64,000 nt of DNA from Mytilus trossulus (lineage: Eukaryota; Mollusca; Bivalvia; Mytilida; Mytilidae). The position numbers and the translations under genes are program-made. Where the stretch lies: NCBI RefSeq assembly GCF_036588685.1, contig NC_086386.1:36801383-36865382 (forward strand). Reading direction: 5' to 3'. This document shows, piece by piece, positions 49,101 through 61,129 of this stretch (the first letter of the stretch is position 1; every line of letters begins with the position of its first letter). Below the pieces are notes generated by a model. That model saw only the letters and a list, made by a program, of their open reading frames with translations, searched no databases and was not told the DNA's origin.

Positions 49101-52100
49101 TCCGTAGTTTGACATTACTCCCTTCCGTGTGTATTATTCTTAAAACCTATCATTGGCATGTAGATATAAACGAAACTTTACAAATTCGTTAAAGCTATAA
49201 GCATTGAAATTATTTACTAGTGACATTATACAGAAGCTGCAGCGAATCCGTACCCGGTCGTGTTGATTGTCACATATTTCCCGACGCACTGATTTACGAT
49301 CGATGTACAATTATCATTTTCTTTCTAAAAACACGAGTTTGAGACGAATTTACCTTGCAAGCAACTTTTAATCCCTTTCTATTTAAATAAATAACTCCTA
49401 GTTATCTTAAATCAAAGTTTATTTAAATTTTTTCACCTACAAATACTCTCATTCATAATTTTCATCGTAAATATCTTTAACCATGTGTATTCAAATTAAT
49501 CACGTGTAATCAGCGCGTTCATTGGTCGTGTTAAAATAGATTCTTCTTCTCGACCAATGAAAAAATCCGTTATGTAAATGGTCAAGTGGTCACACACACA
49601 CGATCCGAAAATACAATGTATTTGCGATCTATTTCTTTAATTTCTGCACTGCAGTTTTTATTTGTTTTAATATTATTCTACACATATCTATCGTTTTAAT
49701 AATCATTTACGCTATTACATGATAACATAATCCGATAAGGCTGAGATAAGCGTGGCTCAGGTAAAACTTGTTCAGACTTCAGTATCAGTTATTGCGCAAC
49801 ACTGACTGACCTCTCAGCGGTGATCAGCAACTTGCCAATTTTAACCAATATTTATAATGAAAATATGAAAATTAACACGCTGCGGGATCAAGTATTAAGG
49901 GACAACGGCCAATTAAGACGCTGCGGGATCTACGAAAATTTTATGAAGGCGCTGCGGCACCGCAGCGTCATATCGGCCTGGGGAGAACACTGCGTTGAGA
50001 TGATCAATAATAATTTATAAGTATACTTTTTGGTCTTTCTATTAAAGTTTTATAGTTGGCCAATGGATCTAGAAAGGTGATATTAATGAGTGTAAAATAA
50101 ATCTGCAACAGTAAATGCACACATTTAATATGAAAATAGTAGTCCATTTTAACAAACTTTATGTGATAGGTATATTGTACAGATTTACTAAACTTACAAA
50201 TTGGAATAATGTGCAGTTTTACCATGTTTACTAAAAAAATTCAATGTGATAGGAATATTGTACTTACAAATTTAATGTTATAGGTATATTGAATAGTTTA
50301 TCCATATTAGATTCATCTTCCTCCATATCCATATTGTCTTCTGCATACTCTAAATATCTGTAAAGAGAGAGGTCAACAATATACTTGGCTATCAACTAAA
50401 CCATTATATAAAAAAGTCATAAAAATCATGTTATTTCTTTCAGAGTTGAAGATGAAACAGTATGAAATAAAACGTGCCAAAATGTTGTAATAAATTGCGA
50501 TACAGATATTCACATACAGTATCTGTATTGTAGAAAGAATGTTAAAGCTAATTAAACTTATCTTCTAATACTAAACTTAGAAGAACTTCTTTTGCATCTG
50601 ACAATAAAGAGTTCAAATATAGTTAAAAAAAAAATGTTTCATTACAACATATCTGTGCCCCTGTCTGAAGCTTAATTTTTGAATCTGCAGGCATTAAAAG
50701 TAAAGTCTGGATAAGTACTTATAAAATCTTCTAGCAACCAAAAAATAACTCCAAATTTGTAAACATTACACAAAAGAAGTAGTTTTACAGAAAAAAGACC
50801 AGCCAAAGGGCAATAACTGTGAAAAGTTGGTTGAATAAAATAGAAAACAAACTCAAAACATATATTTCAGCTTTACAATAAATAAAGGTCAACCAGAATG
50901 AAAATCAATCTACTGAAAGCCATCATACACATATTGAGTCCACCCCTGCAACAAGTGTAATAATACTTCTCCACTTGAGACAATTAAATTTTGATATCTA
51001 AAGTATGAGGTTTGAGAGCTGTTTAAGTAATTTAAAAATCTAACTGTTATCGAGTTGAGAAATATTGCAATACACAAGTTTTACTAGTGGAACCTGTTTT
51101 CAATGATTTTTTGTCCTTTATATTCAAAGATTTGCAGAAAGTTGTGTTCTATATATATGACATCATCAGGCATGGTAATTTTTTGTTCATGAAGTCACAA
51201 CAGGAAATTCAACAGAAACCAAGGTTTGACGTCATGATTAAAATTTGACCAATTATTTGCAGAGAACAGATATATCACTGCTAGTGAGGAGAATTGTCTT
51301 TCTCACACCGATCAAGAAATGTCAAAATAACACAAAAATAAGAGAAAATTATCTCAAAAATCAGATTAATATCTATAGTATAACAGAAAAATATACAGAT
51401 AACTATTTGATTTCTTTAGGGCTGAATGACAGACATAAGTAATAGAACATGCCCAAGCCACTTACTGTCAGAGCATAGTAAGTGGCAGGGGCATATAAAT
51501 GTAGAAATGTCATTTTTGCCAGAAGATTGGCCTTACCTCAATGCTTTCTTGTACTTTCTTTTTGCATCTTGTATTTTTTGCTCTTTGAAGAAGTTATTTC
51601 CAAATCCTTTGATTGAGGTGATCATTGTTAATACTTTCTCTTTGTTTTCTGTCTGCAAAAATATATAAATAATCATGATGAATTAAGTAGTCACAAGTGG
51701 CACAAAGTAATTTGTGCAAAAAGACACACAGCTTGGCACAAACAGATATCTTCCTATTAGTTTTGTAGTAGAAGAAAAACTCAACAATTTTGCCACATAC
51801 TACTTTATCTATTCCTTCAAAAACCCTAGTCATCAATAATATCTTTTTCACATCGAAAGGTACCTAAAGATTAAGCATAGATGCCAACCCCTTTTGACAC
51901 AATCAGTAACAAACTATCAAAATTTCCGTATTTTTGAAAAGTTTTCAGTAATCATTCATAATCTTGCATTTACCAATAAAAATTACTGACGTGTGGTTGC
52001 AAAATGATGTGCACTAAAATTTGTCGTTCAACATGTTGTCTGTAGTATGCATTCCATTCATTAATTGTTCAGAAAGAGATGTTCTCGACTCGTACATTTT

Positions 52101-54409
52101 CGTTTTGTCAAGAAGTAGAGAAAGGGGGAAAGCTACTGAATAAAATGCAAGTTTGCCTCTTCGGAAGTCATTACATTGGCGTTTTCTAAATACCGGACCA
52201 GGACGGAAAAGTAATGATAAAAATCCGCGTTTTACAAAATTGAACGGCGATGATTGGAAATCCGTAACTTTTCGACTTTGACTGTAATAGCGTAGTTTTT
52301 ATCGCAAAATCGGAAAAACTACGGAAAAATCGTAATGGTTGGCATCTATGGATTAAGCATGATAACAAGTAATTATAAGAGAGATCTCTATTTCCATATT
52401 ACTATTGCTTATTCCTAATTATGAAATCTTTGTGTGTTAAAGCAGAAAGAACATTACTCTTTTATCATAATACAAACATTTTCAAAGTCTACTCCTGAGT
52501 CCTCAGGCCATTCTGGATAGATATCTCCACTGCCATCATCTTTCACAAAACCATCATCCTCTCCTAGTGCTATCTCACCACAGTCAGCTATCTTACACTC
52601 CTGAAATTATCCAATACAATGAGTTTCTAGACGTACAATTATCCTAAACATAGGTAAACATGGTAAATGGGTTTTGTTTTATATGAGATTATCCTGTATT
52701 ATCCCTATTTTGTGCATTTTTCCTTTGTTTTGTTTTCTTATGATAATTTTTCATATCATGCTACTCGCTTGAGATGGAAAATGTACCTTGAAACTAAGAA
52801 TGCATGTGGCGTTGCTAATGAAATTGACAATGTTGTCATAGGTGAAATAGCGATAAACAGATTATCATTGGTCATCTCAACTCGATTTCTTTTCTCACTT
52901 CTGCCATACTGGCTCAAGTGAGAAAATCAATCTCGTTGAGATGATCAACAATAGTCAATAGGTTAAATTTTCTGTCAATAGGCAGATATATCATGTTATT
53001 TTCAAGTAAAAAAGGTGCAATTCTGGGCAAGTTTTTAAAATAAAAACAATAACCTGTACTTAAAAAAACCCAGATTAAACATTTTTGATGTGGCATTGTT
53101 GTGTCTTTGTTTTTGGCACAGCCTTAACCAACAATGATATTTTGTAACATATATATCTATAAAATCAGAAGTGGTCTATTTGTTAGAATAAGCTTCACCA
53201 TAATTAATTACCTACCTTAACAGGTGTTTCTTCATTCTTTTCTGTATTTTCCAGTGTTCTGACCACTCCCATACCCTTGAGAACTTTACCAAACACCACA
53301 TGTTTACCATCTAAATGATGTGCAGGCTTACATAGGATAAAGAACTGTGAACCATTAGTTCCTGGACCTGAATTAGCCATACTGAGTAGACCTGCTTTAT
53401 CATGCTGAAAAATAGTAATGTTAAAAATGATTATTTTTTCACAGTCAATGAGAATGCAATTAATCTCAAATCTGTACAAATTACTAAATGATATCGGAGC
53501 AGTACAACCAACTCTCAATAATAAGAAATATGGAGTATCCTGTATTCCTAACATTGGTTTGTATACCCTAAACGTTGGTTTTAACCATCCTCCACCCCCC
53601 CCCCCCCCAAAAAAAAACCAACAACAAGCATCTTGCTTTTCCTTTTCCAAACTGTTAGCTTTCTTTAATTCGCTATGTCATAATAATGTCTGCTATTGGG
53701 TTGTTGATCGCACTTTTGATTTTGGTATCTCTCCATTTCATTATCTTACATTGTAGTGCTTGTGATGTACTGTTTTTTTATTGTTCTTGTCATTTTTCCT
53801 CTTTTCAATAAACTGCTCCAAATAAGGAGGGCAGTAGGTCGTCTACAGAAGGAAGTAAACCCTGCCAAAGGTTCAAGTCCCTGTCCCCTGCCTGATATTC
53901 CTTTTAAATGGTTGCCTTATATTCTTAGTTTTAAAAATCTTGATATGCATTCTTTTATTCCATTCTGTATTTTGACCTCTAGATGTCCTTTGATTCTTCT
54001 CTGTCATTAGGTAGATGTCTAGTTGATGTATACCTCACAGAGGCGGATTTAAAGGGGGACAAAGGGGGCCCTGACCCCCTTTGTTTTGGGAAAAATTGCG
54101 TTGATTATAAAGGAAATCACTGAAGCATGACCAGAGTGGGCCCCCTCTTAGGCAGTCAGCGGGCCCCCACTTATGAAAATTTGTGGGTCCACCACTGCCT
54201 CATATCTGTTTATTCGTATTTTCATCATTTTCGTTTTTTGTGTTGTTGTCCAAATTTACCCTCTATTTCATTTTTTCATTCATTTTAGCATAATAATCTT
54301 ACAGTATATGGAAAACCTTCATCATCAAATTTTTCTCCATATATGCTTTCTCCACCTGTACCATTCTTGTTAGAGAAATCCCCACCCTGTACCATAAAAT
54401 CTTTTATAA
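43162..54409 (-). CDS. PPID: Cyclophilin-40 type peptidyl-prolyl cis-trans isomerase with TPR repeats, 5' exons missing
   Basis: Nine minus-strand exons with consistent phases: 54409-54303, 53404-53216, 52600-52478, 51652-51537, 50357-50268, 48020-47963, 44785-44699, 44273-44231 and 43253-43162 (TGA). They give about 301 residues. Cyclophilin 40 is a cytosolic Hsp90 co-chaperone that isomerises X-Pro bonds. Visible parts: [10 protein letters not shown] and NGSQFF from the active site; [10 protein letters not shown] with the catalytic His and with His in place of the cyclophilin-A tryptophan, as is usual in Cyp40; then the acidic linker ([16 protein letters not shown]) and TPR helices ([23 protein letters not shown]); and the C-terminus [10 protein letters not shown], like the vertebrate end. 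The vertebrate protein is about 370 residues, so about 70 N-terminal residues are not accounted for. Their exons were not found up to 64000. Confidence 0.9.
43490..43639. mobile_element. MITE of 150 bp, TACACCTTATC ends
   Basis: The left end TACACCTTATCACTATTTG pairs with the right end CAAATAGCGATAAGGTGTA. It lies in the last PPID intron. Confidence 0.8.
45410..46403. mobile_element. Non-autonomous DNA element, about 1 kb, 33-bp inverted ends
   Basis: The left end GGCCATGGTTTTTTAATTTG pairs with the right end at 46371-46403 (reverse complement GGCCAGGATTTTTTAATTTG), and both continue TTGGTTTACGGAT. TAA lies on both sides and may be the target duplication. There is no transposase frame. It lies in a PPID intron. 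Confidence 0.8.
46690..47790 (-). mobile_element. Array-bearing element E, copy 3, full length
   Basis: The reverse complement of copy 1: right-end sequence at 46690-46730 (TGCACACACTGAAATGTCTC), five to six array units with TGAGGTCAAGGTCA, and left-end sequence at about 47600-47790, including GTTAGCTAACACCGCC. It lies in a PPID intron. Confidence 0.8.
48182..48341 (+). repeat. Dispersed repeat H, copy split by the hAT-like insertion (left part)
   Basis: It shares GCATGTGGC.TTGCTAATGA, AATTGACA, TTATCATTGGTCATCTCAAC and CTCAAGTGAGAAAATCAAT with 52753-52950. It continues after the insertion at 49993 as GTTGAGATGATCAATAAT. Confidence 0.75.
48347..49992. mobile_element. hAT-like non-autonomous element, 1646 bp, 5-bp target duplication CGTTG
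   Basis: The ends are CAGTGTTCTCCCCAGG and its perfect reverse complement. The flanks 48342-48346 and 49993-49997 are both CGTTG. A second copy of the host repeat, at about 52930, carries the uninterrupted site (CTCGTTGAGATGATCAA), which proves the insertion borders. The CAGTG ends and 5-bp duplication fit the hAT5 group; this is inference. Near the right end the sequence CTGCGG is repeated. No transposase was seen. It sits in a PPID intron. Confidence 0.88.
52753..52965 (+). repeat. Dispersed repeat H, intact copy (empty site)
   Basis: An unbroken copy of the repeat at 48182-48341. It contains the uninterrupted CTCGTTGAGATGATCAACAA at about 52930. It lies in the PPID intron between exons at 52600 and 53216. 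Confidence 0.75.
54038..54197. mobile_element. hAT-type MITE, 160 bp, target duplication CCTCA
   Basis: It starts CAGAGGCGGATTT and ends GGTCCACCACTG; CCTCA flanks both sides. GGGGCCC-rich blocks fill the middle. It is a MITE of a type widespread in metazoans, in a PPID intron. Confidence 0.7.
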
Positions 54410-55707
54410 CTGAAAATAAACAAAACATCTTTGTCAATTAAGATCAATGCCAAATTCATAACTAGCTGATGCTGTGTACTCCTTCTCTCCTTTTATTCAT
54501 ATTTATTTATAGTAACCTCTTTATCATTTTCGACCTTGCATTAAACTTCAAACAGGAGGTACAAGTTCATAAACTTGCAATTTAAAAACAGACTTTTCAT
54601 CTCTCCATAACCATTTACATTAAAACTCAACCATTAAAGTATCTGATCTAATGTTTTCAAGAACAATAAGGCAAAGGTTGGTATATAACATCACATGCAA
54701 TATAATAATCAAACTTGCAAACGATTTTTTTTCTCAATCTGACTAGCTTTTAGTTTCAACAAATTTTCTTTTTACCACTCTACTTTATTCAATAAACATG
54801 CAGAATCAATAATTATGTGCAGACACCTTCTGTTTTAAAAGGTTTTAACTATCCTGTTCCACAAAAGATACGGACATCCATTATTCAGGAACAACAACTC
54901 TGTATATCACTGACTTATTGACAGAAATCAAGATAATACTGGGTAATTTAACACATCACTGGTTCCTAAATGATCTCATATAACAATTTGTCAGACATTA
55001 GGAAAATACAACCAGTTTATATTGGCTTTTATAATCCAAAGACTTTCAGACCATGATAGGAATGTACACTGTGTAAGACAAGTTGCTGGAATAGGTACCT
55101 CTTATAAAATACATATGATAATTAAATAAATATATCAATACCTGTCAACTATCCCAATTTATAGGGGATATCCCCCATGAGAGATATTGACCTGAATTTT
55201 AAAATTCTTTATTTTAGAAACTCACTCGAAACACCTCAAAACATTCCTATGAGTTAAAATAGTATTTAAGCACATACATTCTCAATCAAATAATATTGTA
55301 GTAGGTTATAAACACTTATGACAAAAAAAATGAGGAGCATTAAAGTTCCTCTACCTCTTGAAATCATTAATGGATATTTTGAAAAGTTGACAGGTATGCT
55401 TTCTACCATCCATTCTCATCTCCCCCTTTTTTCATTCCACCACCTTCATTTATGGGTCATGATTTCAACAAGAATTCAGTACAGATAAATGTGTGGCATT
55501 TTTGAAATTCCACCTGTACAATGTATATCTGAACCAAAAATCCCACAGAGGGGAACAGGGCACTTGGTCAGACAACTGTTGGATAATACATGAAATACAC
55601 ATAATATTATAAGCAGTCCAAATAAACAAGGATGTAAACTTCAATAAACCTCACCTCACAGAGAATTGGAGATCAGTACTTATGTACTAATGTAGAACAT
55701 CTATCTA

Positions 55708-55854
55708 CAGGCCCGTAGCCAGGAATTTTCAAAGGGGGGTTCGTTTGACTCACAAACTCTACTTTAACAGTCACAATTCGAACAGAACATTGACTTTAAC
55801 AGTGCTTATTTGTTTTCGTCCGAACCCCCCAAACCCCCCCTGGCTATGGGTATG
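55708..55854. mobile_element. hAT-type MITE, 147 bp, 8-bp target duplication TCTATCTA
   Basis: It starts CAGGCCCGTAGCCAGG and ends CCTGGCTATGGGTATG. ATCTATCTA is found at both 55699-55707 and 55855-55863; eight bases is the usual hAT duplication. Confidence 0.8.
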
Positions 55855-56769
55855 ATCTATCTATCCAATACAAAATACACCTACCCAAAGATTCACTCCT
55901 CAATAGTTTCAATTATACCCCAAAACAAATTTTATAGGTACAAGTAGGTGAATGGTGTTTTAAATCTGATAAATAAAAACCCTATGTCATAATTTGCTAG
56001 TGATTGATGATTATGGAAATGAGAAGTAAAACACAAAAAACTTAACTATAAGTACATGTAATAGATATATGTTCACACCTATAAAGTATGGTTATGTATA
56101 AGAAAAGTAATTATGACATCTTTTACGATCTATTCATCATATCAACCAAAAGCGGACTTGAATTAATCATGTTAATGGTACAGATTGTTTAAAATCTTAA
56201 AGAAAACGTCACAATTTTAAAAAATCTTTAAAGAAGACGTCACGACTTTTAAAAGAAAATGTCACGATGGAGAACACTGATGTTCCTTTAATGTTTTAGT
56301 TATTTTTCAGTAATCTATGTGGTTTTTTTTCCAAGTTCCTATTTTTTTAAAATAATAAACTGATCGATGTCTTATATTTGGCAAATGTCTACATTTCATA
56401 TATCATCTATTTTAGGTAATGATGTAGATGTTATGCCTAGAAGTAATAGATTGTCACTGTTTACTGGGTGTAATTAAAAATTATAGTTCAATAAGTTAAA
56501 TTTGATTTCAACAAACAGTAAAAAAGTTTGGTTTCCGTTAAGATTGAATATCAATGTGACAAAACATGATAAAAGTTTCAGCCAAAACATTCATTAGTTT
56601 TAGTACATCTCAATTAAATCCCAATTAGACTACAATAGGAGAAAATAATATCTAATGTGCGATAAACTTTATTCTGACTAATATTATTGAAAGACTACTG
56701 AAATTGCATAACAATTTTCATTAAATAATAGTTTGTGTTTCCAGTAATTATTTGGAAACCTGGATTTAC

Positions 56770-56891
56770 CTACAAAGTCATAGTACAAAATGAAACCAAG
56801 AGAAGTCTTGGTTGGAAATGCAGGAGTTGAAGAATCTGCTTTAAGTTGGTTGCCTTTGCATGGTCTATCTAAAAACCAATGTAGTTCGAAT
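56770..56891 (-). other. Candidate orphan exon, function unknown
   Basis: On the minus strand, a CCACAG acceptor at 56892-56894 and a GTAAAT donor next to 56770 enclose 122 bases open in the frame that reads FELHWFLDRPCKGNQL near its start and SLGFILYYDFV at its end. I do not recognise the peptide. It is upstream of and in the same direction as PPID but does not look like the missing cyclophilin N-terminus. It could be an exon of an unrecognised gene, an untranslated exon, or chance: a plus-strand frame is open here too. Confidence 0.3.
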
Positions 56892-56989
56892 CTGTGGAAG
56901 AAATGATTTTAAAAACCTAGTGATATCAATTTTATTATTCTTTTTTATATTATCAAACCTACAGTGATATGGAGAAAAAGAATAACACT

Positions 56990-57250
56990 CAACTACAGTG
57001 AAAACAACTAATTACAACAGCTGAAAATAAAGCCAATTCCTCAGAGCAAAGAGAAAAGTTAAGGAGTTATCAGATAAAAAGAACTTCTGTGATAACGGTC
57101 ACTGAGGAAATAAATATTTGTACTATCAGAAGATCTTATGATTGTTTACACACCACAAGATACTTATTTACCAATAATAAATCATTAATTCTGTGTTAAC
57201 TGCACCTTAAGGTTATACCTGTAAAACTGTCATGCAAAAGTTTAAATGGA
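56990..57250 (+). repeat. Upstream region of GPCR 1, duplicated upstream of GPCR 2
   Basis: Sequence with AAGCCAATTC, TATCAGA, GTCACTGAGGAAAT, ACTATCAG.AGATC, GATTGTTTACA and TCATGCAAA.GTTTAAAT recurs in order at about 62250-62630. It lies 250-500 bases before both receptor starts. It may hold the shared promoter or 5' UTR; no promoter motif is clear enough to call. Confidence 0.7.
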
Positions 57251-57509
57251 TTTTGATCAAAATGTTTAAATTTTAATAGGAGTCAAATATAAGGAATACA
57301 CGTATGTTTAAAAGTTAAATAAAAGGGATATAAACTTTACTGGACTATGGAACGTTGGAGACATCAATTAAAAGTACATAAAGTATTTAAAATGTGAATG
57401 TGATATATAAGTGGGATTTTATTTTATAAAACTTTCATACTAATATGTTTTTTTAACAAATTATATATATGAACTATGATGACAAGTTAATTTTACCTAG
57501 AGGATAGAC

Positions 57510-58448
57510 ATGAACGGGACAAGTAGCTGTGAGGAATGGTGGTGTGATGAACCAGAGACATTACTGGCTTTAGAAATTATTATCATCATTCTATGTTTAA
57601 TAGGAAGTACTGGAAATATTCTAACTGTTCTAGCAATCTGTTTCTCAAGTTTACGTTTCAATATAAACTGTATTCTTATTGGAAGTTTAAGTTTTGCTGG
57701 AATTTTATACTGTTGTTTAATCCTACCGTTAGAAGTAGTGACATTTCACAGACAAAATCATACAGTGCCGCCATTATTCTGTAATGCCGTTGGAGGAATT
57801 AGATACACACTTGTAGGTGTTATTCTGATACACTTAGGAATTATTGCACTGTATCGGTACCTCAATGTGGTACATATAACACAGTACCAAAAACTTTCCA
57901 AGACAAAACCATTGATAATTACAATTGCTATTGGGTGGTTACTGCCACTTGTGTTTACAATGCCTGCTTCATTTCAAGTCTGGGGTGGATTTACATATGT
58001 TCCCGCCATTTTAGCCTGTACATTTGATAGAGATATAGAACAATCGAACAGAATTGTCACGGTTTCATTAGGATTTATAGTACCATGTATTTTCATCATA
58101 TTCTGTTATGCTAGAATAGGAATTAAAGCCTATGGAAGCTCAAAACGTGCCAAAAACACATCTCTGATGAAAGCTTTGCGTCTATCTACAATGATGTTGT
58201 GCATATTTGCAGTATATTTTGTTGGGACATTTCCTTATTTTATTGTCAATATTCAGGACCAATCATTTTCTAAACCTGTCCAACATATATGGACTACATT
58301 TTTAGGATGGACATTGTACTGTATAAATCCTATAGTGTATACAGTAATGGATTTAAAATTCCGCCGAGCATATAAACAACTTCTCTTGTGTAAATGTGAA
58401 AAAAATCCTGTAAGAAGGGTAGCTTCAGGTACAAGTACTAGAGTGTAA
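57510..58448 (+). CDS. Class-A GPCR, intronless, Tre1/moody/GPR84-like (paralogue 1)
   Basis: A single open frame of 312 residues with seven hydrophobic segments: TM1 about 19-43, TM2 53-77, TM3 94-116, TM4 132-152, TM5 182-203, TM6 221-246 and TM7 257-281. TM7 has NPIVY, and FRRAYKQ begins helix 8. An N-glycosylation site lies near the start (NGT). The VWGGF and CTF pattern in extracellular loop 2 resembles the trapped-in-endoderm/moody group; that placement is from general similarity only. Key class-A positions are unusual: TM2 reads SLSFAGILY with Gly where Asp2.50 is expected, the DRY site reads YRY, and TM6 has GTFPY instead of CWxP. The ligand is unknown. The start is the first ATG, 27 bases after an in-frame TAA. 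Confidence 0.85.
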   Translation: MNGTSSCEEWWCDEPETLLALEIIIIILCLIGSTGNILTVLAICFSSLRFNINCILIGSLSFAGILYCCLILPLEVVTFHRQNHTVPPLFCNAVGGIRYTLVGVILIHLGIIALYRYLNVVHITQYQKLSKTKPLIITIAIGWLLPLVFTMPASFQVWGGFTYVPAILACTFDRDIEQSNRIVTVSLGFIVPCIFIIFCYARIGIKAYGSSKRAKNTSLMKALRLSTMMLCIFAVYFVGTFPYFIVNIQDQSFSKPVQHIWTTFLGWTLYCINPIVYTVMDLKFRRAYKQLLLCKCEKNPVRRVASGTSTRV

Positions 58449-58814
58449 CATACTTCTCAATATTAAATCTTTCTGAATTTCTTTAGTTGAATTATTTTAT
58501 TTACAGAGTAGCCTTTAACCATATTGAAGGCTGTACTTTGGCCTATAATTGTTTACTATATACATTGTAAATATAAGAAGATGTTGTAAGAGTGCCAATG
58601 AGACAACTTTCCCACACAGAGCAAAATTGAAGTTGGCTAACACAGAACAGCAAGCTACAAAGTATATACATGTATATATTCATTATTAATTTTGATTTGG
58701 ATGTAGAGTGGTCTCATACCTCATCTTATTATTTATAATAAACCCTATGACCTACCTCTTGTAACCAACTAAATTTTGCAAGCTTTCAATTACAAAATTT
58801 AAACATGACTTAAG

Positions 58815-58818
<4 letters not shown>

Positions 58819-58850
<32 letters not shown>
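58819..58850 (+). repeat. AT dinucleotide microsatellite
   Basis: About 16 copies of AT, 370 bases after GPCR 1. Confidence 0.95.
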
Positions 58851-58853
<3 letters not shown>

Positions 58854-59289
58854 TAGTAAAAGTAAGGGAGTTCATTTCTAAAATTGATAAGATTTCAAAC
58901 CAGTCAGAAGCCCGTTATCAAGTGGCTATCATTGGTTGCAGTCTACAATGAGTGGAAACTTTCACATAATGTTTAGAAGAGTATCCAATGAAAATTGATG
59001 GTGATGTCCAGGCAGAATTAAATCACTTTTGAGACTGAGCATGCTGAGTTAATTCTAAATGTAACTTGTAAAAATAGATCTAACTAACAAAACACAAATA
59101 TACATTGTAGCAATACTTTTTCATTCCAATTCAATAGCAGCTAGACTTCTTGGTAACTCATTCAAAAGGTAATATGGCACCATGACATTATTTTTTTTAA
59201 AAGATTTTCCCCCCTGTCATTGATAAACAAAACTATCATGAATACACATCCATGTCCACTCTGTGTTTTTGTTATATTTTACATTTGTC

Positions 59290-59440
59290 GTTTCGTGGCC
59301 TTTTAAAGCTGACTATGTGTATGGGCTTTGCTCATTGTTAAAGGACCTATAGTGACCTGTAGTTGTTAATTTCTGTGTCATTTGGTCTCTTTGAGGAGAG
59401 TTGTCTCATTGGCAAACACATCACATCTTCTTTTTATACA
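59290..59440 (+). repeat. Dispersed repeat C
   Basis: TTTAAAGCTGACTATGTG, GGGCTTTGCTCATTG, GAGTTGTCTCATTGGC and ACATCACATCTTC. Confidence 0.7.
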
Positions 59441-59729
59441 TGAGTTCCAGTCCTCTACACTGTTAAACATTTGTTAATCACACAGTACTGTGTATTTTGC
59501 TGTGTGTTTATTTTTTTCTAAATTAGCTAGAGGTATAGGGGGAGGGTTGAAATCTCACAAAACATGTAAAACATCCAGCATTTTTATGCAGCATTTTTGC
59601 AACTGTCCCAAGTCAATGCCTCAATCCCTTGTTAGTCTTGTATGATTTTTAATTTAAGTTCATTAATATGTTTTGGAGTTAACTACATGTATGACGTCCA
59701 TTATAAATGAACTAGTACACATTTTTGTT

Positions 59730-59865
59730 TAGGGGCTAGCTGAAGTACTCCACCTTTGGTTGCATGATTTTTTGGCTGTGTTGAAGACTTGATTGGTGGC
59801 CTTTGGCTGTTTTCTTTGGTCAGGTTGTTGTTTCTTTGACACATTCTTAATTTCATATTCATATA
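59730..59865 (+). repeat. Dispersed repeat D
   Basis: GGGGCTAGCTGAAGTACTCC, GTCAGGTTGTTGTTTCTTTG and ACACATTCTTAATTTC. Confidence 0.65.
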
Positions 59866-60169
59866 AATGAATATCTTCACGTTTCATGAAATTGTTAGCT
59901 GCCTAAAACAAAATGCCCTGGACACTGTTCTGGACATGCTACAGATTAAAAAAAAATATCACTACTAAAAGTTATTCCCTCTTTAAACATGTTAAATTCA
60001 GATGGGAAATAAGCTCATAATTATATAAGTAATTTTAAAATAAAACTTGTGACACAATAATTGTTTTTGTTGTAAATACAAAATAAGCTGTGGACTTAAG
60101 TGTCAACGACATCAAAAGAGGATAAATATCGAGGGTCACTCTACCACATCATGGAATCTACATGATCTT

Positions 60170-60420
60170 TCTCGATTCACTTTAGACTTTGAAATTTTCA
60201 AATTTAATCTTATGAGATATTTTTCCACTATAGACTGAAATTGTCAAATTCTTCTACATTAAATGTGATATTTCTCCACTAAAGTCTTTCAAATTTTCAA
60301 ATTTATTTCTCAACTATCACTGTAGCATGACTAAAGACTTTCAAAATTTCAAAAATTAATCTAATGAAATATTTCTCCACTATAGACTTTCAAATTTTCA
60401 AATTTAAAATGCAAGGCTCT
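60170..60420 (+). repeat. Degenerate tandem repeat, about five units of 50-60 bp
   Basis: TTTCTCCACTATAGACTTTC, AAATTTTCAAATTTA and ATGAGATATT recur with changes. It lies between the two GPCR genes. Confidence 0.7.
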
Positions 60421-61129
60421 TTTAGGGTAAATTTATTTCGAGGCATTTGGTTACACATATATTGTTATATTAGTATATTTATTATTTGCATAAGAGCTCT
60501 AAAGAGCTTATATGTCTATGCTATCTGTATGCATATATGAAAACCAGACTTTAATTAAAGATTACTTTACTTTAAGTTTTTCATTAAGCATCATTAAAGC
60601 CCTTACAATTTTAGAGAAGCACTATTTCCCTACATAATCTATGTAAAACATTTTTTTCCAAAAAAAAAATCATTTGACCTACCTACATGTATCTTATTTT
60701 GTTTCTTTAGGAGGCAGAGGAGACAAGTATATATCATGTGGTGTCTTCTGGCTATTCCTACATTTTGTATTTTACTATTCTGGCTATTCCTACATGGGGG
60801 ATTAGTGGAAGAACAATACATGTTGTTATTGCAAAATATGTTGGTTTAGTCATTAGTGTCTAATTTGGTCAAAGGTAAATTTACCTGTGGAAATTAAAGA
60901 AAAATCATTAATTATATGTAAAAAATTAGACTTTCTTTTTTGAAAACATGCATAAAATAATAATTTTAAGTATTTTAATACCATGTACTTTTCAAAAAAG
61001 CATTGGAAAAATAAAAATAAAATGAAAGAAAAGTAGTAAATTTAAAGCATTTAAAAGTCGGGGAAAGTCTGAAAAAAAGTATTTAAAAAGAAAATTGATA
61101 GTTACCCACACTTTCAACTTCAACTCAAA

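Noticed and set aside
53835..53905. Possible tRNA gene (GGTTCAAGTCC B-box match)
   Set aside because: The T-stem does not pair and no anticodon arm or acceptor stem could be folded; at most an old SINE remnant.
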